Origin: Synechococcales cyanobacterium GL140_1_metabinner_5_sub | Lineage (GTDB): Bacteria > Cyanobacteriota > Cyanobacteriia > Cyanobacteriales > Chamaesiphonaceae | Assembly: GCA_025359065.1 (NCBI GenBank) | Contig: JANYHM010000043.1 | Span: 1-64,000 of the forward strand | Reading direction: 5' to 3' | Length of the DNA stretch: 64,000 bases | Part shown: one piece after another, positions 55,303-64,000 of the stretch | Layout of the letters: each line of letters starts with the position of its first letter | Numbering within the stretch: the first letter of the stretch is position 1 | The notes under the pieces: model-generated | Told to the model about the DNA's origin: nothing | The model's database searches: none | What the model saw: the letters and a program-made list of their open reading frames with translations, nothing else | Position numbers and translations under genes: made by a program

Positions 55303-56223
55303 CTAATCCCAATAAATATCCGCCAACTCCTTTAGACAGATCATAAAAATGCGCGCATTAGGAATATTGCCGTATTCAAAAGAAAATTTACCCTTCCCAG
55401 ACCACCAGCGGGAATCTTGGTGTTTAAACTGAAAAGTCCCCGAACCCAAAGTAATATCTTGCATCTCCGATCGCAGCACCCGCTGCACGCCATCTTTACG
55501 GCTGACAAATTCTAAAAAGCCATCACCGACTCTGACAGCCTGTAAATTTCCGGTTAACGGAAATTCAATGTAGCCATCTCTAGCCAATGTTTCGTCGATC
55601 ATCTCCAACAAATATCTTGTCCAGGCCGTTTCACCCATATCGGCAAAATGCCAAATGTTTTTTTCTTCTGGTGCTTTGTTTTCGCCGCGATGAGTACCGC
55701 TGACTTCGTAGGAACCACCAGAGTTTTTCATCCAGCGATAGCGATAACTTGTACCGGTATAGACACCATTAGTATAGTTACGAGTAGTGCTGGTGTAGAG
55801 ATTATTGGCATCTGCAAACAGCAACAAACTTTCTTTCGGTAAAGCCGATCGAGAGCCATTAATATCGTATCTAGCCAAACCTTTGGTGCCCACAAAAGAA
55901 CAGGTGTGATTAAATCTGGTAAGATACCAAGCCGTAGTACCAGTAACTATCCCAGCCAGTAGTGCCAACATAGTAATCTGCAAAAACACCTGGAATAAAA
56001 CTGTCAATAATATGCCACTGCCAGCAACAATCGACCACCGAATAGCTACTGGTAAGGGATGTTCTGAATTTGGTAGAGTCGTGGCCACCGAGACTAGTTC
56101 GCCAATTTGGGGCGGTGGGGCAATAAAAAAATCAGCGTCGATGGTTACAGGTAAGCCACCATGAGAAATTACATCAGTAGGAGGCTGCCAAGCAGCTTGG
56201 GAAGTTAATTTAGGTTCAGCCAT
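55303..56223 (-). CDS. Two-TM hypothetical membrane protein
   Basis: About 306 residues from ATG 56223 (MAEPKLTSQAAW); the frame to 56289 overlaps the divergent neighbour. Two hydrophobic helices (VAIRWSIVAGSGILLTVLFQ; ITMLALLAGIVTGTTAWYLT) lie in the first third. The rest is a beta-rich cytosolic or periplasmic domain with many aromatic residues (LLLFADANNLYTSTTRNYTN, MQDITLGSGTFQFKHQDS) resembling PH-like domains. No family was recognised. Its start lies 140 bp from the preferred start of the divergent dus gene. Confidence 0.72.
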   Translation of the reverse strand: MAEPKLTSQAAWQPPTDVISHGGLPVTIDADFFIAPPPQIGELVSVATTLPNSEHPLPVAIRWSIVAGSGILLTVLFQVFLQITMLALLAGIVTGTTAWYLTRFNHTCSFVGTKGLARYDINGSRSALPKESLLLFADANNLYTSTTRNYTNGVYTGTSYRYRWMKNSGGSYEVSGTHRGENKAPEEKNIWHFADMGETAWTRYLLEMIDETLARDGYIEFPLTGNLQAVRVGDGFLEFVSRKDGVQRVLRSEMQDITLGSGTFQFKHQDSRWWSGKGKFSFEYGNIPNARIFMICLKELADIYWD

Positions 56224-56362
56224 GAAATTTAAAGCAAGTATCAACAACTTCATTCTGCCACAGGTTGTCAAACGTGCTGGCCGACCCACGCAATCAGAGG
56301 AAGAACAAAGTCAGCGAAGGAATTCTGCTATCCTGAGGTTCTTAGGCCACCTCTACAGATCC

Positions 56363-57415
56363 ATGGTTACTATTAGTCCCGCATTGCTCGATCGACTTTC
56401 TACCCCGCTAAAAATCGGCTCTTTATCACTCCAGAGTCGGGTGTTTCAGTCGCCGCTATCTGGCGTGACTGATTTGGTGTTTCGGCGGATCGTGCGGCGC
56501 TATGCTCCTACATCCATGCTATATACCGAAATGGTCAACGCCACCGGTTTGCACTATGTAAAAGAACTGCCGCGCATCATGGAAATCGAAGCCAGCGAAA
56601 GACCAATTAGCATCCAGCTATTTGACTGCCGCCCAGATTTTTTAGCTGAAGCAGCCCAAAGAGCTGTGGCAGAAGGCGCTGATACGGTGGATATTAATAT
56701 GGGTTGCCCGGTAAATAAAATCACTAAGAATGGCGGTGGTTCCTCGTTATTGCGGGAGCCAGAGATTGCCGCAGAAATTGTGAGAGCTGTGGTTAAAGCC
56801 GTCGCGGTGCCAGTGACCGTAAAGACCCGAATCGGCTGGTCTGATAGCGAAATCAATATTCTCTCTTTCGCCAAACTAATGGAAGATGCCGGTGCCCAGA
56901 TGATCACCGTTCATGGTCGCACTCGTGCCCAGGGCTACAATGGCCCAGCTAAGTGGGATTGGATTCGTCAGGTCAAGGAAGTAGTGAGTATTCCGGTGAT
57001 TGGTAATGGAGATATGTTTTCGGTGCAGGCAGCAGTGGACTGTTTAGAACAAACTGGAGCCGATGGGGTGATGTGCTCACGGGGCACTTTGGGCTATCCA
57101 TTTTTAGTAGGTCAAGTAGACCACTTCTTGAAAACCGGTGAAGAATTACCTGCTCCTACTTCGATCGATCTCTTAGAATGTGCCCGCGAACATCTCCAGG
57201 CATTGTTTGAATACAAAGGCATTTACGGAGTGCGCCAAGCTCGCAAGCACTTGACTTGGTATGCCAAAGGTTTTGCCGGGGCGGCGGAGCTGCGGGGGAA
57301 ATTAGCCGTAATCGAGAATGTGGCCGAAGGCTGTGAGATAATTGACCGACACATAGCCTATCTGCGAGAAATCACTGACGATTCCACTCAGCCTTTAGTC
57401 CGAATTAGTGCTTAG
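56363..57415 (+). CDS. dus: tRNA-dihydrouridine synthase
   Basis: A DusB-type flavoenzyme (about 350 residues from ATG 56363, MVTISPALLDRL). The frame runs 141 bp further upstream, but that part has no family similarity. FMN-binding TIM-barrel signatures: SPLSGVTDLVFRRIVRRY, SIQLFDCRPDFLAEAA and VDINMGCPVNKITKNGGGSS with the catalytic Cys. VKTRIGW, ITVHGRTRAQGYNGPAKW and VIGNGDMFS complete the set. It reduces uridine to dihydrouridine in tRNA D-loops. It is divergent from the two-TM gene. Confidence 0.94.
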   Translation: MVTISPALLDRLSTPLKIGSLSLQSRVFQSPLSGVTDLVFRRIVRRYAPTSMLYTEMVNATGLHYVKELPRIMEIEASERPISIQLFDCRPDFLAEAAQRAVAEGADTVDINMGCPVNKITKNGGGSSLLREPEIAAEIVRAVVKAVAVPVTVKTRIGWSDSEINILSFAKLMEDAGAQMITVHGRTRAQGYNGPAKWDWIRQVKEVVSIPVIGNGDMFSVQAAVDCLEQTGADGVMCSRGTLGYPFLVGQVDHFLKTGEELPAPTSIDLLECAREHLQALFEYKGIYGVRQARKHLTWYAKGFAGAAELRGKLAVIENVAEGCEIIDRHIAYLREITDDSTQPLVRISA

Positions 57416-57525
57416 ATAAGCGGGCAGACTTCTACAGATCCGTTAAACTGAAGCGATGTGGCAAATATTACATCTACATTGCTCGTACTACATAAATCTT
57501 TGCACCAAAAAATCCCCTTTGAAGT

Positions 57526-58758
57526 ATGGATCGTACCTCTTTCGCTACCACTGACCTACCCCAGTCTGTCGATCTGAGTAAGATTCGACCCGATATTCAG
57601 GCGTTGCAACCGTACTTAGTGGCAGTGCGCCGTCAAATTCATCAACATCCTGAGCTGGGTTTTCAAGAAAAAGTCACGGCAGAGCTGATTCAAAAGAAGC
57701 TACAAGAATGGGGCATTCAGTATCAATCTGGTATTGCGGCAACCGGTATCGTGGCCATCTTGCAGGGCAAAAAGACCAGCTTTGACCTCAAAGGTTTAGC
57801 TATCCGTGCCGATATGGATGCCTTGCCCATCCAAGAAGAGAATGAAGTAGACTATCGATCGCAAAATCCTGGCTGTATGCACGCCTGTGGTCACGATGGT
57901 CATACGGCGATCGCCCTGATGACTGCCTATTACTTATCTCAACACCGCGATAGTTTTGCTGGCACGGTCAAAATCATTTTCCAACCCGCCGAAGAATATC
58001 CCGGCGGCGCGTTGCCAATGATTCAGGCTGGAGTATTACAAAACCCGGAAGTAGATGCGATCGTTGGTTTACATCTCTGGAATAACTTGCCGTTAGGGAC
58101 AGTAGGCGTGCGCAGTGGTCCATTAATGGCCGCAGTAGAGCAATTCGATATCAAGGTTCAGGGACGAGGTGGTCATGGGGCAATGCCCCATCAGACAGTG
58201 GATGCCTTGGTGGTTGGTTCTCAGGTGGTGAGTGCCTTGCAGTCGATCGTCGCTCGTAACGTTGATCCTCTAGAGTCAGCAGTAGTAACGGTAGGAAATT
58301 TTGTTGCAGGTAATGCCCGCAATGTTATTGCAGACACAGCACTTTTACGGGGTACGGTGCGCTATTTTAGCCCCAAGTTTAAAGATTATTTTCGTCAGCG
58401 TATCACCGATTTGGCTAACTCCATCTGTGCTGCTTATGGTGCAACCTGTGAAGTGGATTATGTGAATTTTTATCCAGCAACCGTTAATGATGAGCGGATT
58501 ACCAACATGGTCAGGTCGATCGCGCTGGATGTGGTAACTACTCCAGCAGGTGTAGTGCCCAATTGCCAGACTATGGGAGCAGAAGATATGGCTTATTTTT
58601 TGCAAGAGATTCCGGGCTGCTACTTCTTTTTGGGTTCTGCGAATGTCGATCGGGCGTTGGCTTATCCCCATCATCATCCTCGCTTTGATTTTGATGAGAC
58701 GGCATTAATGATGGGTGTGGAAATGTTTGTGCGTTGCGTAGAGAGTTATTGTAGTTAA
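57526..58758 (+). CDS. M20-family amidohydrolase (N-acyl amino acid hydrolase type)
   Basis: A 410-residue zinc amidohydrolase of the M20D type (HipO/ILR1-like). The conserved residues are visible: RRQIHQHPELGFQE, RADMDALPIQEENEVDYRS, the Cys-His metal site in GCMHACGHDGHTA, the FQPAEEYPGGAL glutamates and the His in GRGGHGAMPHQ. MGAEDMAYF and the final His in YPHHHPRFDFDE complete it. Substrates may include N-acyl amino acids or auxin conjugates. Its stop overlaps the corA start by one base (TAATG). Confidence 0.95.
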   Translation: MDRTSFATTDLPQSVDLSKIRPDIQALQPYLVAVRRQIHQHPELGFQEKVTAELIQKKLQEWGIQYQSGIAATGIVAILQGKKTSFDLKGLAIRADMDALPIQEENEVDYRSQNPGCMHACGHDGHTAIALMTAYYLSQHRDSFAGTVKIIFQPAEEYPGGALPMIQAGVLQNPEVDAIVGLHLWNNLPLGTVGVRSGPLMAAVEQFDIKVQGRGGHGAMPHQTVDALVVGSQVVSALQSIVARNVDPLESAVVTVGNFVAGNARNVIADTALLRGTVRYFSPKFKDYFRQRITDLANSICAAYGATCEVDYVNFYPATVNDERITNMVRSIALDVVTTPAGVVPNCQTMGAEDMAYFLQEIPGCYFFLGSANVDRALAYPHHHPRFDFDETALMMGVEMFVRCVESYCS

Positions 58759-59891
58759 TGGCCATTAAATTTCCTTCTACTCATAAGGCTATTTCTAAGG
58801 TTGATTATTTTTACGATCAGCCAGGGGTTGCTCCAGGGGTTTTGAGCCTGAGTGCAGATGCTGAGCCAGCTACGCTTTCGGTAATTGACTATGATTCAGA
58901 GACGGTAGATTGTCATCATATTACTGACCCAGATGAAGCTGAACGTTATTTACAAAATAAATCAGTATCTTGGCTGGATCTATCAGGATTGGGGAATCAA
59001 AGTACTTGGCAGAGTCTGAGTAAGACTTTTAATTTGCATCCGCTATTGGTAGAAGATGTGGTAAATGTGCCTCAGCGACCAAAGATTGAACATTATGCTG
59101 GTCAATTGTTAATTGTTTCTTGGATGGTGACTCCCGATAAAACAGCGACAGGTTTCCGTAAAGAGCAAGTCAGTCTCATTTTGGGCAAAAGCTATTTGCT
59201 GACTGTCCAGGAAGAACCAGATCATGATTGCTTCCAAGGTGTGCGCGATCGCATTGCCCATGGTCGAGGATCTTTGCGCCATCAAGGTGCAGATTATTTG
59301 GCCTATTGTTTGCTCGATGCCATTATTGATGGCTTTTTTCCGGTGTTAGAACACTATGGAGAGTTGATTGATGAATTGGAAGATGAGGTGGTTTCGCAGC
59401 CTACTAAAAAAACCTTAGAGAAGATTTATCGGATTCGGCGCGATTTGTTGACTTTAAGGCGATCAATTTGGCCACAGCGTGATGCGATCAATCAATTAAT
59501 TCGGGATGGCAGTGAGTTTATTAGTGACGAAGTTAAAATTTATCTGCGAGACTGCTACGACCATACGGTACAGGTGATGGATATGGTAGAAACCTATCGA
59601 GAACTAGCTACGGGTTTAATGGATGTGTATCTCTCTTCGGTAGGCAATAAAATGAATGAAATTATGAAATTACTCACGGTAGTTTCATCGATCTTTATTC
59701 CTCTCACGTTTATTGCTGGGGTCTATGGCATGAATTTCAACGTCGAAAAATCACCGCTGAATATGCCAGAACTCAGTTGGTACTGGGGTTATCCGGCCTG
59801 TTTGACGTTGATGGGGATTGTGGGCGGTAGTTTGGCTTTTTTCTTTTGGCGACAGGGGTGGTTTAGTAGTAGCCAAATTAATAAATCTTAA
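58758..59891 (+). CDS. corA: CorA magnesium/cobalt transporter
   Basis: A 377-residue CorA channel for Mg2+ (also Co2+). It has a long cytosolic N-terminal domain and two C-terminal TM helices; the signature GMN is at GVYGMNF in the loop after the first (FIPLTFIAGVYGMNF), followed by MGIVGGSLAFFFWRQGW. Its ATG overlaps the amidohydrolase TAA by one base, so the two are translationally coupled. It is convergent with the SWIM gene, overlapping it by 14 bp. Confidence 0.96.
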   Translation: MAIKFPSTHKAISKVDYFYDQPGVAPGVLSLSADAEPATLSVIDYDSETVDCHHITDPDEAERYLQNKSVSWLDLSGLGNQSTWQSLSKTFNLHPLLVEDVVNVPQRPKIEHYAGQLLIVSWMVTPDKTATGFRKEQVSLILGKSYLLTVQEEPDHDCFQGVRDRIAHGRGSLRHQGADYLAYCLLDAIIDGFFPVLEHYGELIDELEDEVVSQPTKKTLEKIYRIRRDLLTLRRSIWPQRDAINQLIRDGSEFISDEVKIYLRDCYDHTVQVMDMVETYRELATGLMDVYLSSVGNKMNEIMKLLTVVSSIFIPLTFIAGVYGMNFNVEKSPLNMPELSWYWGYPACLTLMGIVGGSLAFFFWRQGWFSSSQINKS

Positions 59892-60717
59892 ACTGTGACT
59901 TCCTTACCCGATCGTACAGCTCTTCCATCACGCCCAAGAAAGATTGATCCTGCGTCCAAAAAGCCGGAAAATCTCCGCCTTTTTTTACTACCACCGCTGG
60001 AATAGTAGACATTTCTCCTAGATCCACCATTTGTGGCAATCTCTTTTTACCCTGCCAAAAATCTTTGGGAGTTTGAGGTAATTCTATAGCTATTTTGCGT
60101 GGTTTGGTATAGTAAGATTCCTGGGCATCGATCGGCAACTCTCCTTCTGCTAAAGAAGCCGACAAAGCCTTGCCCAAAGATGATTTTGCTAATTCTTCTT
60201 GCAGCTTCGATCGAGAAATCCCCCGCAGCTCAAACATCAAAAAAGGATCTTGATCTAACTGCGCTGCCAACAAATAATAGACTCCCGCGATATGTTTACA
60301 AGGATTACTGGAATCTGGGCAAGAACATTTGGTATTAAAATCTTGACGGTTGTGGGGCAATAAGTGAGCATTCATCTCGCTGAAAATTGCTTCAATATTG
60401 TCGGGTACTTCACCCAGAAGCAGCTTAGAAATAGCACTGGCCTTGGTACCTAGCTTAGCAATAATTTTAGACCAGTCCGCCGCTGAAATTGTTTTGATTT
60501 CGATCGACACTGTATAGGTTGGTTCTTTAGTCACGCCAAAATAAGCATTGATAGAACCACGCACTTTGGCTGTAACCTTGCCATCTTTAATTTGATGCTC
60601 TTTGACTTTGCCATTATTGGCATAAGCGCGGCCTCGCCCCAGTCGTCCTGAGTCAGTAAATTTCTCTAAAGCCTCAATAAATTTTTTACCCCACCAAGTT
60701 CTGCTGAATTGTGCCAT
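59878..60717 (-). CDS. SWIM zinc-finger protein
   Basis: A 279-residue SWIM-domain protein. The zinc motif CxCxnCxH is visible as KCSCPDSSNPCKHIAGVYYL (about 130-149). N-terminal FSRTWWGKKFIEALEKF is typical of the family next to SNF2 helicases. SWIM domains mediate DNA or protein binding. It lies 14 bp downstream of the SNF2 gene on the same strand, so the two form an operon and probably one complex. It overlaps corA at the 3' end by 14 bp. Confidence 0.92.
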   Translation of the reverse strand: MAQFSRTWWGKKFIEALEKFTDSGRLGRGRAYANNGKVKEHQIKDGKVTAKVRGSINAYFGVTKEPTYTVSIEIKTISAADWSKIIAKLGTKASAISKLLLGEVPDNIEAIFSEMNAHLLPHNRQDFNTKCSCPDSSNPCKHIAGVYYLLAAQLDQDPFLMFELRGISRSKLQEELAKSSLGKALSASLAEGELPIDAQESYYTKPRKIAIELPQTPKDFWQGKKRLPQMVDLGEMSTIPAVVVKKGGDFPAFWTQDQSFLGVMEELYDRVRKSQFKIY

Positions 60718-60731
60718 GACTTTACTCCTGC

Positions 60732-63700
60732 TTATAAAACTGTTTGTTTGTTCAATGTGATCAATTTCTTAAAGCTTTCATTGTCTAGCTCAGTAAGCCA
60801 AGATTCATCAGTACCCACGATCGAATTAGCAATTTTTTTCTTGTCTTCAATCATTTGATCGATGCCTTCTTCTAATGTGCCTAACGTGACAAACTTGTGG
60901 ACGAATACATTGTTCTTTTGGCCAATTCTAAAAGCTCGATCGGTTGCCTGATCTTCTACTGCCGGATTCCACCAGCGATCAAAATGGAAAACATGATTGG
61001 CCTTAGTCAAAGTAATCCCCACCCCACCAGCTTTTAGTGACAAGACAAAAGCCGCCGGCTCTGCCTCAGGATCTTGAAACTCCGTAATCATCTTTTCGCG
61101 CTTGTTCCTTGATGTACCACCATGCAGGTAATAGGTCTGATAACCTATTACCTGTTTGAGATATTGCTGTAGTGCCTCACCAATTTCAGTGAATTGCGTA
61201 AAGATCAGCAAACTCTGACCTTCGGCAGTAATTTCTTCTACCATTTCATCTAATCGCTGGAGTTTATGAGAGCGGGCAGCCGTGAATTCACTATTATCTT
61301 GCAAAAACTGGCGGGGATGATTACAAATCTGCTTCAGCTTCATCATAGTTGATAGCATCAATCCTTTGCGCTGAATGCCTTCTACTTCTTCGAGCTGTTT
61401 AACTACATCTTTAACGATGGCCTCATAGAGCGAGGCTTGTTCTTTCGTTAGGTTGCAATACTGCTTTTGTTCGACCTTATCTGGCAAATCTTTGATGATA
61501 GTTTTGTCGGTCTTCACCCGCCGGAGAATGAAGGGCTGGACTAGCTTTTTCAGGGTTTCGGACTGCACAACGCTGTGTTCTTTTTGAATCGGCAGCTCAA
61601 AAGACTTGCGAAACTGAGCTTCTTTGCCCAAATAGCCCGGATTAAGAAAGTTAAAAATTGACCAGAGATCCAACAGCCGGTTTTCTACTGGAGTACCAGT
61701 CAAAGCCAGCCGGTGAGTAGATTTCAGCTTTAAAATTGCTTTGGTTTGCTCTGCCGCTGGATTTTTGATATTTTGGGCTTCATCGATCACAATTCGTTGC
61801 CAGTTCATGGCTTGTAAAAGCTTGCCATCTTTGCGAGCGAGGCTGTAGGAGGTGATCACGATATCGCATTTGTTGCTGGCTGCTTTAAATGCGGCTAAGT
61901 CTTGAGTTCGATCGCTGCCATAATGCACAATAACTTGCAAATGCGGTGCAAATTTTTCGATTTCTTTATTCCAGTTGCCCACCACCGAAGTTGGAGCAAT
62001 TAACAAAGTGGGGATGACTTTTTTAGTGGTTTCTCGTTCTTTAATTAAAGCTGCAATCACCTGAATCGTTTTGCCCAAGCCCATATCGTCCGCCAAACAA
62101 GCATTTAACCCCAGTCGTTCTAAATACTGAATCCAGGCTACCCCTCGTTTTTGATATTCTCGCAGGGTGGCTTTTAATAGTTTAGGGTTCTCGATCAGCT
62201 CCAAATGACTAGGATCATGTAATTTACCCATCATCGCTGCCAAGTTTTCGTCGGTATCCACCTCAAATTCTTCGTTAGCTCCGGCAGTTTTTTGCATCAA
62301 CTCCAACAGTGTCAGCTCTGGCTGAGCCTCTTGATTCTTTCGCCAGAACTCAAGCATCTGCTGCATTTTAGCGATATCCAATTCCATCCATTGACCCCGA
62401 AACTGCACTAAGGGAGCTTTAGCATCAACTAACTTTTGCCATTCTTGAGGCGTAACGGCCTCGTCACCGATCGCTAATTCATAGTGGTAATCAATTAAAT
62501 TATCGAGCTGCATCAATCCGTTATTAGCCTTGCTACCACCAGCTTTTTTAGATGACGATGTTTTCAATCGTAGCTTAGCCCTCGCTCTACCCTGGGGTGT
62601 CCACCAAGCCGGAACACTCACTTTATAGCCAGCATCTTCTAGCACCCAGGCTGTTTCTGATAAAAACTCAAATGCTGCATTAACGCTCAGGTTAAAGCCG
62701 ACTGGCCGATCGGTCTCTAGGCCTTGCCAAATCAATGGATAAATCTGGGCAGCATGACCTAAATTAAGCAGTAAGCCTTTCTCAAATTCTTGGCCAAACT
62801 GTTTTTGTAAATCCTTCTTAGCCTTGGCACCCATACTCCAGTATTCATTGAGTTCAAGTTTGTTGGAAGGATCTTTTTTGGCAGCAGCTAAAAATTTAAT
62901 TTGCCAATCATCAGGCGATTTAGCAGCAGCTTCTTGAAGCTGAAAGCAGAGATAAAAATCAGAGTTGTCTTGGGCTGCAATTAGCTTTTGTTTCCATCCT
63001 TGCCATTGTTGATAGATTTCTACGGCTCCAGCGTTTGTCCAAGGTAAAATGTTATGTCCTGACGCACTCAAACAACAGGTCAAAAAACTAGAGCTGTAAA
63101 TTTTGGATTCAAAGGTTTTAGGAAACGGTGTTGTAGCGACTATCTGATGCAATAGATATTCCGAGAAATGACGCAGTAAAGTTTCTGGGTCATAGAACTC
63201 CATTTTTGCATCTGGTTTGTCCAAGCCACCAGTGCAGACCAGAGGCAGATACTCTAGATAATGATGAATCTTGGCTTCATAGGCTTCCGAAATAATTTCC
63301 CAGCCGGGGTAAATTTCATGGCCAGAAGCGGCTTTTTTGCTCTTGCTTTTGGGGGCGATTTTCTCCCTGTATTTCAAAGCAGGAATATAACGATCTTTGC
63401 GAATGACTTCTTGGAAAGATTGACTATAGTGATACCAAAAGAGCAGATCAGAGCCAATTTGAACTTCGGTTGCGTGATACAGGCACCAAAAATGAATTTC
63501 GTTGAGGGTTTTGATAATCGAGTCTAGGCGGTAACATTCGATCGACCAAGTTTTCCAGGTAGTTGGCTCTGGTGGCTCTGTTTCCAGGTAGCGCGATAGC
63601 TCCAGCGATGGCAACGGCTCGGTTTTAGTGCTGGGTAGAACAAAATACATACTAGCAAGCTGCGATCCGTTGGGGTCAGAGATGCCAATACATAGCTCGT

Positions 63701-63869
63701 TACGGAGAAATGCCCAAAGTTCATGTCTGCTCAGTTGTTGAGGATGGCTATCTTTGGTTGGGCGCTTCTGTGGCTCTGGAGTATCGGTTTCTACCCACAG
63801 GCAAAAGTCACCTCCTTGAATAAATTCATCGCTAGAGCTAGGAATCCATGTGCCGTGCAGAATTTTCAT
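60732..63869 (-). CDS. SNF2-family helicase/translocase
   Basis: A 1045-residue bacterial SNF2 ATPase. The first about 500 residues form a long N-terminal region. The helicase core begins near LREYQKRGVAWIQYLERLGL. Motif I is DDMGLGKTIQ (about 594-603), motif II DEAQNIKN, motif III LTGTPVENRLLDLW, motif V LSLKAGGVGITLTKAN and motif VI DQATDRAFRIGQKN. Such enzymes translocate on double-stranded DNA and remodel protein-DNA complexes. The downstream SWIM gene is the usual partner. A short 18-codon frame overlaps the start codon upstream. Confidence 0.95.
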   Translation of the reverse strand: MKILHGTWIPSSSDEFIQGGDFCLWVETDTPEPQKRPTKDSHPQQLSRHELWAFLRNELCIGISDPNGSQLASMYFVLPSTKTEPLPSLELSRYLETEPPEPTTWKTWSIECYRLDSIIKTLNEIHFWCLYHATEVQIGSDLLFWYHYSQSFQEVIRKDRYIPALKYREKIAPKSKSKKAASGHEIYPGWEIISEAYEAKIHHYLEYLPLVCTGGLDKPDAKMEFYDPETLLRHFSEYLLHQIVATTPFPKTFESKIYSSSFLTCCLSASGHNILPWTNAGAVEIYQQWQGWKQKLIAAQDNSDFYLCFQLQEAAAKSPDDWQIKFLAAAKKDPSNKLELNEYWSMGAKAKKDLQKQFGQEFEKGLLLNLGHAAQIYPLIWQGLETDRPVGFNLSVNAAFEFLSETAWVLEDAGYKVSVPAWWTPQGRARAKLRLKTSSSKKAGGSKANNGLMQLDNLIDYHYELAIGDEAVTPQEWQKLVDAKAPLVQFRGQWMELDIAKMQQMLEFWRKNQEAQPELTLLELMQKTAGANEEFEVDTDENLAAMMGKLHDPSHLELIENPKLLKATLREYQKRGVAWIQYLERLGLNACLADDMGLGKTIQVIAALIKERETTKKVIPTLLIAPTSVVGNWNKEIEKFAPHLQVIVHYGSDRTQDLAAFKAASNKCDIVITSYSLARKDGKLLQAMNWQRIVIDEAQNIKNPAAEQTKAILKLKSTHRLALTGTPVENRLLDLWSIFNFLNPGYLGKEAQFRKSFELPIQKEHSVVQSETLKKLVQPFILRRVKTDKTIIKDLPDKVEQKQYCNLTKEQASLYEAIVKDVVKQLEEVEGIQRKGLMLSTMMKLKQICNHPRQFLQDNSEFTAARSHKLQRLDEMVEEITAEGQSLLIFTQFTEIGEALQQYLKQVIGYQTYYLHGGTSRNKREKMITEFQDPEAEPAAFVLSLKAGGVGITLTKANHVFHFDRWWNPAVEDQATDRAFRIGQKNNVFVHKFVTLGTLEEGIDQMIEDKKKIANSIVGTDESWLTELDNESFKKLITLNKQTVL

Positions 63870-64000
63870 AAATTAAGACTGAGAAAAGCTTGCTGTAATT
63901 CTTTAATACGAGTGGCTGCCATCACAAATCCGTCAGGTGTCTGTACAGCTCATATTTTACTGCATTTGACAAAAAGGTTGCTGTGGCTTGAGAAATTTCC

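Overview
The window is chromosomal DNA of a cyanobacterium. The evidence is a set of genes largely restricted to cyanobacteria and plastids: CyanoP (PsbP family), Ycf20, a PCP_red-domain small protein, DUF3531 and DUF1818 proteins, cyAbrB, a PatA-like regulator, SufR-controlled sufBCDS and a Ycf52-like acetyltransferase. The HIP1 palindrome GCGATCGC and its CGATCG core also recur throughout. I cannot name the genus from sequence alone. No rRNA, tRNA, CRISPR array or complete transposase gene was recognised.

Layout. 0.2-2 kb: a tight minus-strand trio (methyltransferase, 4-oxalocrotonate tautomerase-like, alpha/beta hydrolase). 2.3-5.7 kb: an accessory-looking patch with a Uma2 nuclease, a secreted unknown, a decayed copy of a response-regulator 3' end, a DUF3531 gene and the intact PatA-like regulator. 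5.7-13.3 kb: housekeeping genes (coaE, maf, cyanoP, a histone-deacetylase-fold enzyme, a PCP_red protein, a beta-CASP metallo-hydrolase) and cyAbrB. 14.1-21.7 kb: the Fe-S assembly locus. sufR is divergent from sufB-[two extra genes]-sufC-[MITE-like repeat]-sufD-sufS, with two CAAC-N6-GTTG operators between sufR and sufB and an FMN-binding PPOX gene after sufS. 21.7-33.7 kb: PBP4-type peptidase, a STAND-like NTPase, a sugar-type ABC ATPase, a DUF1350 protein, a divergent type IA topoisomerase, an LCP protein, a GNAT enzyme and holB. 34-39.6 kb: a type I secretion ABC exporter with a cyclic-nucleotide-binding-like domain, a SurA-like foldase, and two further minus-strand genes. 39.7-49.2 kb: a predicted outer-membrane protein, malQ, secreted unknowns, msrB, and a NarL-type two-component system divergent from a Spy/CpxP-like LTxxQ-repeat protein. 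49.3-51 kb: a broken lysR facing an aspartoacylase-family gene, with a perfect 21-bp inverted repeat between them. 51.4-64 kb: ycf20, a DinG-like protein with degenerate helicase motifs, thrC, rpoZ, DUF1818, dus, an M20 amidohydrolase, corA, and a SWIM/SNF2 helicase pair.

How the parts may work together. The clearest regulatory unit is sufR/sufBCDS, where both operators match the published SufR half-sites. The HK/RR pair and the LTxxQ protein form a plausible envelope-stress module. The exporter and the SurA-like protein form a plausible secretion module.

Most interesting: the two-gene insertion inside the suf operon (a PD-(D/E)XK-like protein followed by a single-TM protein), and several proteins that keep a family fold but have lost signature residues (DinG-like, STAND Walker A, MBL HxHxDH, CDP-alcohol transferase glycine, C39-like domain, receiver acidic pair). 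The lysR remnant with an intact palindromic operator and a secreted 172-residue protein with a possible toxin-like pattern also merit checking. All functional statements come from reading motifs; no database search was run.
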